Shown: piece by piece, positions 1 to 11,440 of the stretch
Position numbering within the stretch: the first letter of the stretch is position 1
Layout of the letters: each line of letters opens with the position of its first letter
Assembly: GCF_051020975.1 (NCBI RefSeq)
Contig: NC_135039.1
Location: forward strand, 14,606,692-14,670,691
Direction: 5' to 3'
Source: Osmia lignaria lignaria
Lineage: Eukaryota > Arthropoda > Insecta > Hymenoptera > Megachilidae
DNA length: 64,000 nucleotides
Made by a program: the position numbers and the translations under genes
The notes under the pieces: model-generated
Seen by the model: the letters and a program-made list of their open reading frames with translations, nothing else
What the model was told of the DNA's origin: nothing
Databases searched by the model: none

Positions 1-1269
1 ATTAAACAATTTTATTATTTTTGGATAGTTAAAAATTTCTATACTGATAATTGTTTTCATATTTTTTTATTCACATTGTTCGTTGGTTTGGAATTAGAGG
101 GTCTTATTTTGAGGGAGGGTCCATCTTTGTTCCTATTTATGTCAAGGGTGATTATCAGTGAATTACTGCGTAGAAACTTTGTGACTAATAAATAGATAGG
201 ATATATATTTAATGACGGAAAATTTCGGCGTGTGTCTTTGCATGAAGGTACGGGTTAATTAGTGCTCGTCAGGCAGATAGCACGCGGAATGTACATCCGC
301 TCTTTTCTGCTCGTTTCCACGCAACGTGGACAATGAAATCAACCGGTCACAATTTGCAGGGAACGTAAAAAATAGATACTCATACGTTGATCTATGTATA
401 ACTATTTATTGATCATTTTTCATAATGCATAATAAGGGGTGGGACAAAATTACCTCTATTATTTATTAAGACAATAAAAAAATGATAGATATTACTAAAT
501 AAAAATATTGTTTGAAAAAAGAAAATTGAATCTTTCAATTATTCAAAAATTAAGGAAAAGTTAAATTGGGGTGACAAAGAATTAAAAAATTATGAAATCA
601 TTTTTCATTTCCTTTTTTTTTTTAAATTTAATGTGCTTCAAATTATAATACTTTAATACTTATAAAATTGGGAGGACTCTTTTTATTTATCTACTAACAA
701 TTATACTGTAATCATAGACTTAAGTTTTTCTTATCATGACAGTCATTATCCCCCTCTAATAACTGTTCATTGCAAACTTTCATACTACGGGATAATCAAC
801 ATATTCTTTCTCCCAGTTTTATCTTTATCTTTTTATTATACAAAATTCCGTTTTAAAGTCCTATTTACAACATTAATTACGATTAGCAAACAGTACAATC
901 ATGGATGATGAACTAATAATACGAATAATAGGTGCATTAAATTTTACAATAAAATAGAACGAAATCTATGTCTCTTATCATACGATGCAAATATTGTGCT
1001 AAGTTGAACGGAACTTATTGTCACATGTGATTACACTTACTCGCTGCTGGTGCCATGTGATTATGTGGTGATGGAAGGTGTGCAAACCTTGACGCGATAA
1101 TTACACGGTTAGAATATATTGATAAGAAAGGTATTTCCTCTGCTCCTTTTTAATCAATGTTGTATGCACATGCTTGATAAAGTTTCTACTCGAACTACTT
1201 GCATTTTAATTCTTGTTACTTAACAGTAGGTTAATAACCCTGACTATTTTAGACATGAAAATTACATAT
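1..1269. other. AT-rich intergenic DNA, no gene seen
   Basis: AT-rich sequence with no open frame that resembles a protein family and no recognisable RNA gene. A slightly GC-richer patch lies near 225-360. I see nothing else to report. Confidence 0.6.
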
Positions 1270-1830
1270 TAGATTGAAAAATTATGGAATTTCTTTAGGT
1301 TGTTGCATAAAATAGGGGATTTTGAAATATAGAAATTTAGGAAAAATTTCATGACATAAAACTATTGCAAAATGGCACTTATGGCATATGAGTTTAAAGC
1401 TTAAAGTACAATGAAAATAATGATGTAAACGTTTCATTGATATTCTTAATACGAGTAGGTTGAGTGTCAGGTGCAGTAAACAATGACTAATTTCGAAACG
1501 TATGAAGTTTGATAGGATTTGATGAGATAAAATTATTGCAAAATGGTACTTAGGGTATATCAATTTAAAGCTTAGGATTTAATGAAAATGACAACATAGA
1601 TGGTTCATTGATATTCTTAATTCAGGATGATGGGTACTTTGTTGAAGTAAACAATGAATCAACTAATTTACTAATTGACAGCTTGGTATTGTTCAGTTAC
1701 TTTTATTCTAAAATGGTAAGTTTTAAATCGATGTGCCGTAAGTACCATTTTGCGGTACTTTTACGTCATCAAATCATAAGAGACTTTCTGTGTTTCGAAA
1801 TCAGCCATTTGATATGATACAACCTAATAA
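1270..1830. repeat. Cluster of three ~180-bp diverged repeat copies
   Basis: A unit containing TTGCAAAATGGCACTTATGG followed by a 'TTTAAAGCTTA' stretch occurs near 1362-1420 and again near 1542-1600 in direct orientation. A third, inverted copy spans about 1690-1805. The shared part also contains 'TTTCGAAAC' and 'GATTTGATGA'. A further relative lies at about 53165-53330. This is a dispersed repeat family. Short open frames across it (for example 1282-1563 on the minus strand) translate similarly only because the DNA is repeated. Confidence 0.6.
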
Positions 1831-3335
1831 ATTAGTCACGCACAGCTCTTATTCAATGATTTCTCTATTATCTGCCTTAAATTTGCCAGAAAATAACAGG
1901 AAGATCGGAAATAGAAAATTGAAAAATTGACAACTGTGCATTGAAAATTGAAAATTGAAAAATTGAAAAATTGAGAATCAAAAATTGTTCTATTATAAAT
2001 AACAATTTTTATACTGCTATATACGATCTTTTGTTGCACATTTCATTTGTTTTGAAAGCAATAAATAATCACCCTATCACAAGGTGTGCACACTACGCGT
2101 GAAGATGTTCTCAGAATCACACTCGTACTTTGCACCTCGTTCTGGATTTTCTGTGCTTATCAAAACAAAGGTCGTTCGTCGTTCCATTTTTCATTCGTCC
2201 ATTATTTCCTTGCCATCTTTTGTATCGTTATCGGGATGGATCGCATCGACTGCTCGTGCGAAAACGCGAAAACGAAGGCTATCGTTTTCCTTGTTATCTC
2301 GAGAAAATATTGATACGTTCGTAACAGTTATTGAAACACGTAAGCAGATATACGTTTATCTCGGTTCGATTAACCCAGTTGAAGTGGCTCATGTTAATTA
2401 GTACACTAAGCTCCACGATACGATCTTCCCAATCATTTCGGTTTAATGTTACACTAGATATACCGAATCATTTTATCATAGTCGATTGGACACTTCCTGT
2501 CGTAAGTGTCCAAATTAATTCGGCACATTTATAAGTCTATAGGAGGGTCACTAGCACGTCTACTTTAAATCTATATTTAGAAAACAAAGATAATATGAAA
2601 TACAAAATTACATTAAAATTGTAACTACATCTTTTGCGTATGGTTATGGTGTAAAAAATAAGACTCTTAATGTCTCATAACTTACCCCCAAAAATTTCAC
2701 CCCGTGCTGAGAACCCCTGGGTTTGAGTCATTAAATTACTATCACTCTGTCACCCCTCGATAAATATTGTTTTTTATATTTTAGTTTTATTGTTTGTTTG
2801 AAATTTGCCTCTTTCTTTCGAACGTCATGTCGGTCGGAAGTCTAGGAATACAAAGTACCTCGTTACAAAATAAGTTGAAAAGTGTTACGTGATATCAGGA
2901 ACGTTTCGTGATAAGATCACGTTTCGCTGCCGAGTCCTGTGGAACATTTCATCGTCTTATCAGCAATAACAATAACGATAATAAATTCGATTATCGTTAC
3001 TATTTTGCAAACCTCAATGACAGATCTCGTATCGAAGGCGTTACGTTTCTCGTTAACGATTGCGGTATCTGAAAACCTTCCGCTTCAATTTCTTACAAAA
3101 TTAATTAAGGATGGATGGCATAAGATATTCAGATATTACATTTTTTTTAAACAATGTTTTTTAAAATTGTTAAAAATGTTTAAAAAAAGATTTTCAGTTT
3201 CTTAATAGAGGGGTAACTACCCCTTCACCTCCTGCCATCCATCCCTGGTAATTTCTCTATTAATTCTGTCTTGAAATTCTGTCTTCATTCTGTTTGTGGT
3301 AAACTGTTAATAACGATTGTTTGTTTTTATTACAG
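1831..3335. other. Upstream flank of the V-ATPase gene
   Basis: No protein gene is supported here. At 1915-1985 there is a simple run of repeated 'AAAATTGA' words. A moderately GC-richer stretch at about 2090-2420 is open in two frames but resembles no family. The first coding exon downstream begins at a splice acceptor (3334-3335), so at least one non-coding first exon and the promoter should lie in this stretch or further upstream. I could not place them. Confidence 0.45.
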
Positions 3336-3354
3336 GACATAATTCGCCTTCAGG

Positions 3355-6300
3355 ATGGGGGCGTTATTCAGAAGCGAGGAGATGGCCCTGTGTCAGCTGT
3401 TCATCCAACCAGAATCAGCCTACTCGTCTGTTTCTGAACTAGGAGAAACTGGCACGGTGCAGTTCCGCGATGTAAGTTCACTTATACTTCATTATGTTTT
3501 ATTACCATTTCGCGAAGGTAGCCTTCACGAACAGGTATTATAATTATTAGAAGGTAATGTTGTCAAGGATACTTCCGCAAGAGTTGCAGTTGTTCTCACA
3601 AACACGTTGATTACTGCAGTGAAAATATACAGATTGAAACTGTGATTATTAAAGCTTCCAGTACGGATGGCGTCATAAGATGTCATCATAATTAATTTTT
3701 AAATTTCAACCTCGTGACTTTTGGTATGATGTTGAAAGTAACATTTTTATATATTTTTTTTTAATTTAGACCCCTCATGGTATTTAGAATGCTGCTATTT
3801 AGGGACCATGTTATTTTTTAGGCTCATAAATAAATTTTGATTATTGAGAATGTTAATTTTCAAAAAAATTATTGATCATCTACCCCAAAATTGAAATTGA
3901 AATTTTACCTTTTCCTTTTTTTTCTTATGATGGCTACGTTCATAGCTCAACGCCGACGTGAATTATTTTCAACGTAAATTTGTCAACGAAGTACGTCGAT
4001 GCGATGAGATGGAGCGGAAACTTCGCTACATCGAGGCGGAAGTTAGGAAAGATGGGGTTCCAATCGCGGACAATCTAACGGAATTACCACGGGCACCCAA
4101 TCCACGTGCAATTATAGATCTCGAGGTAAGAATTCCTCTTTCTTATTACTCATTTAGATGGATTCCCTGCTCCCATCCATCCCTATGGAGATCCTTCACC
4201 TCCCAGGACCCTTTTTGTGGAACTGTATATAAGTTATTTCGTTTAATGACTGTTTCAGGCCCATCTCGAGAAAACGGAGAACGATATATTAGAGCTGAGT
4301 CAAAACGCGGTGAACCTGAAGAGTAACTATCTCGAGTTGACGGAATTACGGCACGTGCTCGAGAAGACGCAAGTGTTTTTCACGGAGGTAGCTAAAGTAG
4401 TTCAGCAGCTTTTGCTCATAGCGCCCTCCTCCTTCGTGTAATCGATGTTACCGTTCTGTCGAAGAATCAAGATTCGTATCTTCTTCTATATCAACAGGAA
4501 GAGGCCAACGACTCGATCACCAGGACGCTAATTAACGAGGAAGCACAGAATTCGAGCGCGATAGGTCGGGGACGTCTCGAGTACGTTTCTATCAATAATA
4601 ATATTTAATTCTCGAAAAACGAATCTTTATGGATTAGGATAATTTTAATCCATAATTACAATCAGATATCCCATTTTTCCCAAGGAGATCAAAATAGCTT
4701 TTTTCATTCTGAAAATTTTCTGAATTTTTTAAAATCATTGTCATCGTTCTGTTTGATAAAATTTCTTTTGTTACAGATTCGTTGCTGGAGTAATAAATCG
4801 TGAACGAGTGCCTGCTTTTGAGAGAATGCTATGGCGGATATCCCGAGGGAATGTGTTCCTACGGCAAGCCGAGCTTGATAGGCCATTAGAGGATCCAGCC
4901 ACTGTTAGTCTATATCTTGTTTCTTCTTTTCTCTTAACAGATTATTTTGTTTGCTTCTTTTTGGCCAGAGAAAAAAGGTACAAAAATACAAAATTTGACG
5001 AATTTGCCCACTTTACAAATAGCATAAAGTGGAAAAGGTGTAAGTCTATAAAGTTTCAAATATTTATAAAAAATCATCAAAGTTTAAAAGTCACCTACTA
5101 ATTGAGTGATATCCACTTAAGTGTTAATTTATCGTTAAAAATTTTCACTTCACAGTAGTCCAACATGTTTGCTGTTATTATATCAAGTTGTAGATATAAG
5201 TTGATAAAAATTGAGAGTAGATTCAGATAATAAGGTTGATAGAGAATTAAAAAAATTGAAATAAAAATTAACACTTGAACAGCGGAGCCTGGGTCAATCG
5301 TGACCCAAACTTACAAAATGTATACAAGGGTTTTAATCTACATTCATCTATTGGAAAAATAATTTTTAAAGTAACAGTATAAAATTTAGAAAATGAAAAA
5401 AAAATGATATACAAAATTGCATTAATTGGGGCTCTCTCCATGGTCCGCCGTCCAAGAGTTAAGTGTATAATGGGCAACATTCAGTTTCAAAGTTTATTAT
5501 AATATGATCAATAATTAATTTATCAGACGTGTATAATAAAATTATCATTGAGATGATATTTTAATATTTTGCAGTCGGAAAACGTAATGGTATGTCATTA
5601 ATAATATTCAAATATTCTAAAGTAGACTTCGATCATTAAAACATATCTTGTTGCTTATTTTCGTTTCATTTATTTGATCATCGTGTCAGTATCATTTTTA
5701 TAATCTGACAAAATGATTTTTAAAGTAGTCTCCTGGAAATTGTCACACACTGTAAATTTTTCAATTTTCAATTTTCTCATTTTGACATCACCCGAGAAAA
5801 AGTAATCATTTATAAATCTTTAGTAGCAAAAGCTTCTTTGTGAGTAGCTTTAATATCTTCAATTAACCCATTGAGATCTCATTTCTTTTCAGAGCGTTAC
5901 AGCTGGAGAGCAACGTTACTCTCGTCACTCGGTAACTGAGATACTTTAAATCAATTTCCAAGTGTTCATTAAAAAATGCAAACATAAAACCAAGCTTATT
6001 TTTCTAGAAAATAATCATTCATTAATCATTAGTTTTCAACGATCCCATTTTGATTTTGATGAAATGAATACTCCACAGCTTAATGACAAATTAGAACCCA
6101 CTCTTTTTATATTCTCTGATTAATAGCCACGCATTTTTTGTTTATCAAATAAAATATTATTAAAAATGTTCAACTGCTTTGCAACTAAAAGCCACGAACA
6201 GTGTGACTTGTTTTCATGTTCAAGCCCAAGTGAAGTATGCCTCGGGTGTGGGTCTCAATGGATTAGTTGGTAGACTAATCCTGATTTGTCCCTCATCATT

Positions 6301-9191
6301 TTTACACCTTGTAGTTAGATGCGTACAAGTTTTGCGCGCGACAATTGTTTCAGGGTAACAAGATGTATAAAACTGCCTTCGTCGCGTTCTTCCAAGGTGA
6401 ACAGTTGAAGAGTCGCATCAAGAAAGTTTGCAGCGGATTCCATGCGTCTTTGTACCCTTGTCCTCATAGCCATGCTGAGAGAGTGGATATGGTGAAGGGT
6501 GTTCGTACCAGATTAGAAGATTTAAATTTGGTAAGAATTCTGCTCTGACGACTAAGCTTGACGACCGAGTGGCGTCATAAGATGTCATAAATGCTTCATT
6601 TTTGCTAAAATTACTGAATGTGTGGAGGCAGTAAAAATTGACCCTTTGACAGGTTCTCAATCAAACTCACGATCATCGTCAACGTGTGCTACACAATGTA
6701 GCCAAGGAGCTGCCTAACTGGATGATTATGGTCCGAAAAATGAAAGCAATATACCATACAATGAATCTGTTCAATATGGACGTTTCGAAGAAGTGTCTGA
6801 TAGGAGAATGCTGGGTACCTGTGGCGGACCTTGGAATTGTCCGGAATTGCCTCACCGAAGGATCGGTTAGTTAAGTGAACACAGGTCTCAAAGATACATA
6901 AATACTCATAGAAATATTCTTCTTCAGCGTCTCTGTGGTAGTTCCATACCATCCTTCCTTAACGTAATCTACACTGATGAGAATCCTCCGACGTTTAACA
7001 GGACCAACAAGTTCACCAGAGGTTTCCAAAACTTGATTGACGCCTATGGAGTGGCATCATACCGTGAAGCTAATCCAGCACTTTATACCATCATCACGTT
7101 TCCTTTCTTATTTAGCATCATGTTTGGCGATTGTGGTCATGGTAACTAACCTTAAATATTTATGCTATTGTATAGAATTGGTAGTTCAGGGAAAAATAAA
7201 ATTAAAAGTCCTGTATCATTTTGCAATGAAATGTTTCATTTTTGAGATAATCAGAATTTAAGATCAATCATGTCACTTTTGGGACGCCTCCAGTGCTGCC
7301 ACCTGTGGTCACTGGATTAATGGCGACCCACCAAATGTTAAAAACGCTGCATCAAAGTTATAAATGTATAATAACATAATGTTTTTTATGCAGGTTTAAT
7401 AATGACCCTGTTTGCTCTATACATGATCATACTGGAGAAGAAGCTAATGGCTCAAAAATCCACGTCCGAAATTTGGAATATATTCTTTGCTGGCCGTTAT
7501 ATTATCCTCCTCATGGGTCTGTTTTCCATTTACACTGGCATCATCTACAACGACTTATTCTCAAAGTCGTTTAACATATTTGGATCTAGTTGGTCCATTA
7601 GATACAACAAGTCTACGATCATGGAAAATAATGTCCTTCAGTTGAATCCGGGCACCGATGCTTATGCACAGGTACCATATCCAATGGGACTGGATCCAGT
7701 TTGGATGCTCGCCGAGAACAAGATCATATTTCTTAATTCCTATAAAATGAAGCTCTCCATCATCTTTGGTGTTGTGCATATGATTTTTGGTGTCTGCGTG
7801 AGCATCGTTAATATCTTGTAAGCTTCTTTTCCATAAACGCCATTTTGTGATATTTTTCTGTCATGAAATGGTACTTCTATGTCATCAACTTCTTGTTACG
7901 TTGTATTTTTGCAGAAATTTCAAGAAGTACTCGAGCCTGTTTCTCGAATTCTTGCCACAACTGCTCTTTCTTATTTTATTATTCTTTTATCTGGTGTTGT
8001 TGATGTTCGTTAAATGGATCTTATATGACGCTTCATCAACGGGTACGTATCATATTTCCCATGATAGATCAATTCTTCTTGACTGTGTTAATAGTCTACT
8101 TCAGACTATATTTTTTTATGTTATACACAGATGTAGTATACAGTCCTGGATGTGCACCATCGGTTCTAATCACCTTTATTAACATGATACTGATGGGACA
8201 CACGGTTATACCAGGTTGTCCAGAGTACATGTTCCCTGGTCAGCAAATATTACAGCAGGTGTGCGTTGCGCTCGCAGCATTGTGCATTCCTGTGATGCTC
8301 TTTGGAAGACCAGTCTATTACCTGTGTACCAAGAATAAAAAGAAGGCAGACAGAGTTTGGGTAAGAAGACAAGCCTGTACTAACATGCTTTACTAACTGA
8401 TGAAATAGTGTTTGACACAGGACTTTTATCAATAATTCTTATGTAATAACGTTAGATATACAATATTGCATGTACAGTTGGGTGCAATGTAGGCTTCTGT
8501 TGGTTAAGAGTCTGTGTAGGGTTGGAGCCACCTATCATTTAACTTTAGTCTTGGGAGAACTTAGGGAAATCCAGGGAGAGCCTAACCTAAAACACTTATA
8601 GGGATATTTTTTTCTCTGGTAGAGTAATGGATCCACCTCCCAGGACATCGAACTGCAAACCGAAGGGTTGCAAACCGATGGCCCCTCAAACCCTGAGGCC
8701 GCCGGTAATCATGATCAAGAGAATGAATCATTCGGTGAAATAATGATCCATCAAGCTATTCACACCATAGAATACGTTCTTTCGACGATATCCCACACTG
8801 CCTCCTATCTACGTTTATGGGCCTTGTCGCTGGCCCATGGTCAGCTGTCTGAAGTACTATGGACTATGGTGTTACGCGCCGGTTTAGGTGCCAAAGATGG
8901 CAGCTATGTATACAGTGGATTGTTGTTCGTATCCTTCGCAGCTTGGGCCTTTTTCACACTCGCCATTCTTGTGATGATGGAAGGGCTTTCAGCTTTTCTT
9001 CATACCCTACGACTTCATTGGTAGGCAAACAAATGATAAATAATTTTATTTCTACCAAAAATTAGATTTAGTAGGAAAACTCGTTTTCTTCCAGGGTGGA
9101 GTTTATGAGTAAGTTCTATGATGGTCAGGGTTATGCTTTTCAGCCATTTTGCTTCAAGAATATCCTGGATACCGAAGATCTTGAAGAATAA
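3355..9191 (+). CDS. Vha100: V-type proton ATPase 116 kDa subunit a
   Basis: Subunit a of the membrane V0 sector of the V-ATPase. It supports the stator and forms the proton half-channels. Coding exons: 3355-3471, 3946-4125, 4259-4387, 4498-4580, 4777-4903, 6354-6530, 6653-6865, 6928-7141, 7394-7817, 7915-8042, 8131-8360, 8623-9020, 9095-9191. All have GT-AG borders and join in phase to 838 residues, a normal length. Residues 1-360 form the cytosolic arm, starting with MGALFRSEEM and RNVFLRQAE-type helices. From residue 390 the membrane half contains several hydrophobic segments. The essential channel arginine (yeast Vph1 R735 equivalent) is R738 in SYLRLWALSLAH. The start ATG lies 19 bases after a splice acceptor, so a non-coding first exon is upstream. 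The arm sequence around LYPCPHSHAER looks closer to fly Vha100-2/-4 than to the neuronal Vha100-1; that comparison is from memory. Two optional micro-exons may lie in the 1.45-kb intron. Confidence 0.96.
3667..3688. repeat. Short dispersed repeat around GTCATAAGATGTCA
   Basis: The word GGCGTCATAAGATGTCAT occurs here, at 6570-6590, and as GCCATCATAAGATGTCAA at 43089-43108. All three copies lie in introns of different genes. It may be the end of a MITE family. No other boundary could be seen. Confidence 0.35.
5422..5462 (-). repeat. Copy 1 of a ~40-bp dispersed repeat (GGACCATGGAGAGAG)
   Basis: Minus-strand copy of a short repeat with the core GGACCATGGAGAGAG, preceded by a 'CAGACGGC'-like stretch and followed by 'CCCAATTTTAAT'. 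It lies in the large Vha100 intron. Other copies are at 22954-22993 (+), 24420-24460 (-) and 28925-28970 (+). Confidence 0.6.
5575..5589 (+). other. Candidate 15-nt micro-exon in Vha100
   Basis: The sequence between a 'TATTTTGCAG' acceptor and a 'GTATGT' donor is 15 nt, reads SENVM in phase 0, and would insert between residues 212 and 213 without shifting the frame. Its position in the cytosolic arm is where optional short segments could be tolerated. A chance occurrence is possible. Confidence 0.25.
5893..5931 (+). other. Candidate 39-nt optional exon in Vha100
   Basis: Bounded by a pyrimidine-rich acceptor (CATTTCTTTTCAG) and a 'GTAACT' donor. The 39 nt read SVTAGEQRYSRHS in phase 0, without a stop, and could be included between residues 212 and 213. 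The local base composition is less AT-rich than the surrounding intron. No transcript support can be seen from DNA alone. Confidence 0.3.
8551..8590 (+). repeat. Short purine-rich repeat related to 37735-38050
   Basis: The words GGGAGAACTTAGGGAAA and 'CAGGGAGAGCCTA' match the units of the long purine-rich minisatellite in an intron of the minus-strand aminopeptidase. It lies in a Vha100 intron just before the 8623 exon. Confidence 0.4.
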
Positions 9192-11229
9192 TTAGCTCAT
9201 CAGAGGCCTTATTATAGATACGTCTGTTATGTTACGTGCAGAAACTTATTTTCAGTTTCTAACCAATTTTAAACGAGATATATCAAGAAATATATCTTAA
9301 GAAATTTTTACAAAATATCTTCTTCGAATGCGACTTCGTTCAGTAAAGAATGCCATCTATCGCGAGACAACAGTATTCAGTGTATGTCTTATGGAAGTTC
9401 ATATTTAAGATAGGCTTTTTATTGGTTATGTTTCATACAAAAACGAAAGTATCCTACAATCTTTAAGATTTATTGTCCATTGCTGCTTTCGAAGTTGCAT
9501 TACTTGCAATACATTTAGTATAAGTTGTAAAATATTAATATACGTAAATACGCAGGCAATGAAAGAAACAATCAAGGAAAGTATCGTATGGGGTCCAATA
9601 TGGCCGCCGAGAGAAATATTTGTCCTCCTTCAACTTTAGAAACAAAAAATTAAAGTATAAATACATATATAATGTTACAATAAAACATGTTTATGAATAA
9701 GATTTTCTTATTAATAAACTAAATCAAAATATTATAAAAAGTAAAATAGTATTTGTGTACAGTTGCGAGCATAGATGTCTCAATAAACGTCATGAGATTC
9801 ATTCTTATTTCTTATTTGCGAAGGCAGTAGGCGTGGCCAAATTACCGAAAGGAGCCGAACTTTACCGAAACCAAAGCATAAGTGGGCATCTAACCATCAG
9901 AAGGCATCTATTCGCGCGGTTGTACACGTGGATTAATGTGCCTTCATAGAAATATATCATGAATGAAAAAGGACTTTGTACATATTATAATAGTATAAAA
10001 AACTATAAATATAAGAGTTGCTTTATGAATAACTTAATACATTTTAGTAGCCAGTTTGTAATTTTGATGGTATGAAATATTTTAATTAACTTTTTATAAT
10101 GATTGAAACTTGAAAATAGTTCATCGCAAATAGAAACCACAAATATAAGTTTTACCACAATTTATTGATATTATTCTAAATTACAATTTTTATTATTGAG
10201 ATTTTTATACACCACCTTGTCTTCATCTCGGCGGCCTTGGAATACGAAACTAATTACCATTACTTGTTAGATGAGTAATATTATATAATTTTATTGTTAA
10301 TGTTCAACTACTGTTTCCACAAATTGTTATGGAAAAATTGGATTAGGCAGTGCCGATTAAATTTTAGGAGAAAAGACAATATTTGAAGCAGATATTGATT
10401 ATTTATTTTCAAAAGCAAATAATATTAATTACAAAAAATACAAAGTATCTTACGATGAGTGATATAATCGAACAGACAAAAAACAAAATCAGAAGTTTCG
10501 CAAAATTTAGTCTTTCATCTAGATCAGATGAATTTACAATATCTTGGGTCAATTATAAACATACGACGAGATTGGTGCACATTATATTCATTCCACTGAT
10601 CATTGTCAGAATATCTTCAACTGATACGACAACAATCATACAATATGTGCACAATATTGTACGCCATTACAATCAAGGAATATGAAATCTGGAGAAGGAT
10701 ACGTTATCAAAGTACAAATTGTTGCTATTATAAGAGTGATTGCAAAAGGTATTCATTCTTCAGTGAGTAGAAAGAGACGTCGTTAGAGATGTATGTTGAA
10801 AAAGAGAGTGATTCAAATATACATACGAATATATTTTACCAATATTGTAAATCAGGCATGCACAACTGACGTCTTTTGGACAATGGAAAGTTGCTGTTAT
10901 CCATTGGTACACCTTTGAGCAATGATCATTAGTTGCGACGTCATAAGCCAGGCAACATAATCATAAAATGAATGCCCGAAAGGCATTTAGTTGTACAGGT
11001 CTGCTGTAGATATTAAATTCACCAACCAATCCACTCGTTCTATTCCTAAGCTAATTAATGAATATATACGCCCTACAAGAAACTGTCCTTCTGACCCTAA
11101 GATGCATTTGCTATGATCCTAATCAGGTGTGTACTGTTATTCCCATGCTCTTCCAGCTGACGAAAATATTTTTATAAATTTTTCTATTATTTTCGTGTGA
11201 TGAAAAAATCAGAAGGCTGTATGTGCGCC
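9192..11229. other. 3' flank of Vha100 and intergenic DNA
   Basis: The 3' UTR of Vha100 begins here. Polyadenylation signals (AATAAA) occur at 9679-9684, near 9714 and near 9780. Beyond about 9950 I see no gene. A 100-codon open frame at 10383-10685 resembles nothing I know and has ordinary AT-rich composition, so I treat it as chance. Confidence 0.5.
9679..9684 (+). terminator. Candidate polyadenylation signal of Vha100
   Basis: AATAAA about 490 nt after the Vha100 stop codon, followed by T-rich sequence. Two more AATAAA hexamers lie within the next 100 nt, so the cleavage site is uncertain. Confidence 0.4.
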
Positions 11230-11440
11230 TTTCACAGCCGAAGGGTTGACCATTGTCTAATTCTCCACGGTGCTTTTCCCTCGAGCGGGATGAGGAGTTG
11301 CGCGCGCTTCTGCAACGATTTTCCGCGCTCAATCGGCGGGTAGGGTTTAGTCGATGTGGCACGCTCGTGTGCGGTGTTCGCGCGCGCCTCCTCCCTACCT
11401 CGTCCCTCCCTCGAGGGCCAATACGTTCACCTCCCCAGGT
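11230..11440 (+). promoter_or_regulatory. CpG-rich island ending in a strong splice donor
   Basis: In an AT-rich background this 200-bp stretch is rich in CG dinucleotides ('GCGCGCGCTTC', 'TTCGCGCGCGCC') and ends in a near-consensus donor, CCCAG|GTAAGTAG, at 11435. This looks like a promoter plus non-coding first exon of a plus-strand transcript. The next plus-strand coding gene is the aminopeptidase at 25743, so it could be a distant alternative first exon of it or a non-coding RNA. Minus-strand and plus-strand open frames across the island are side effects of GC content. Confidence 0.35.
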
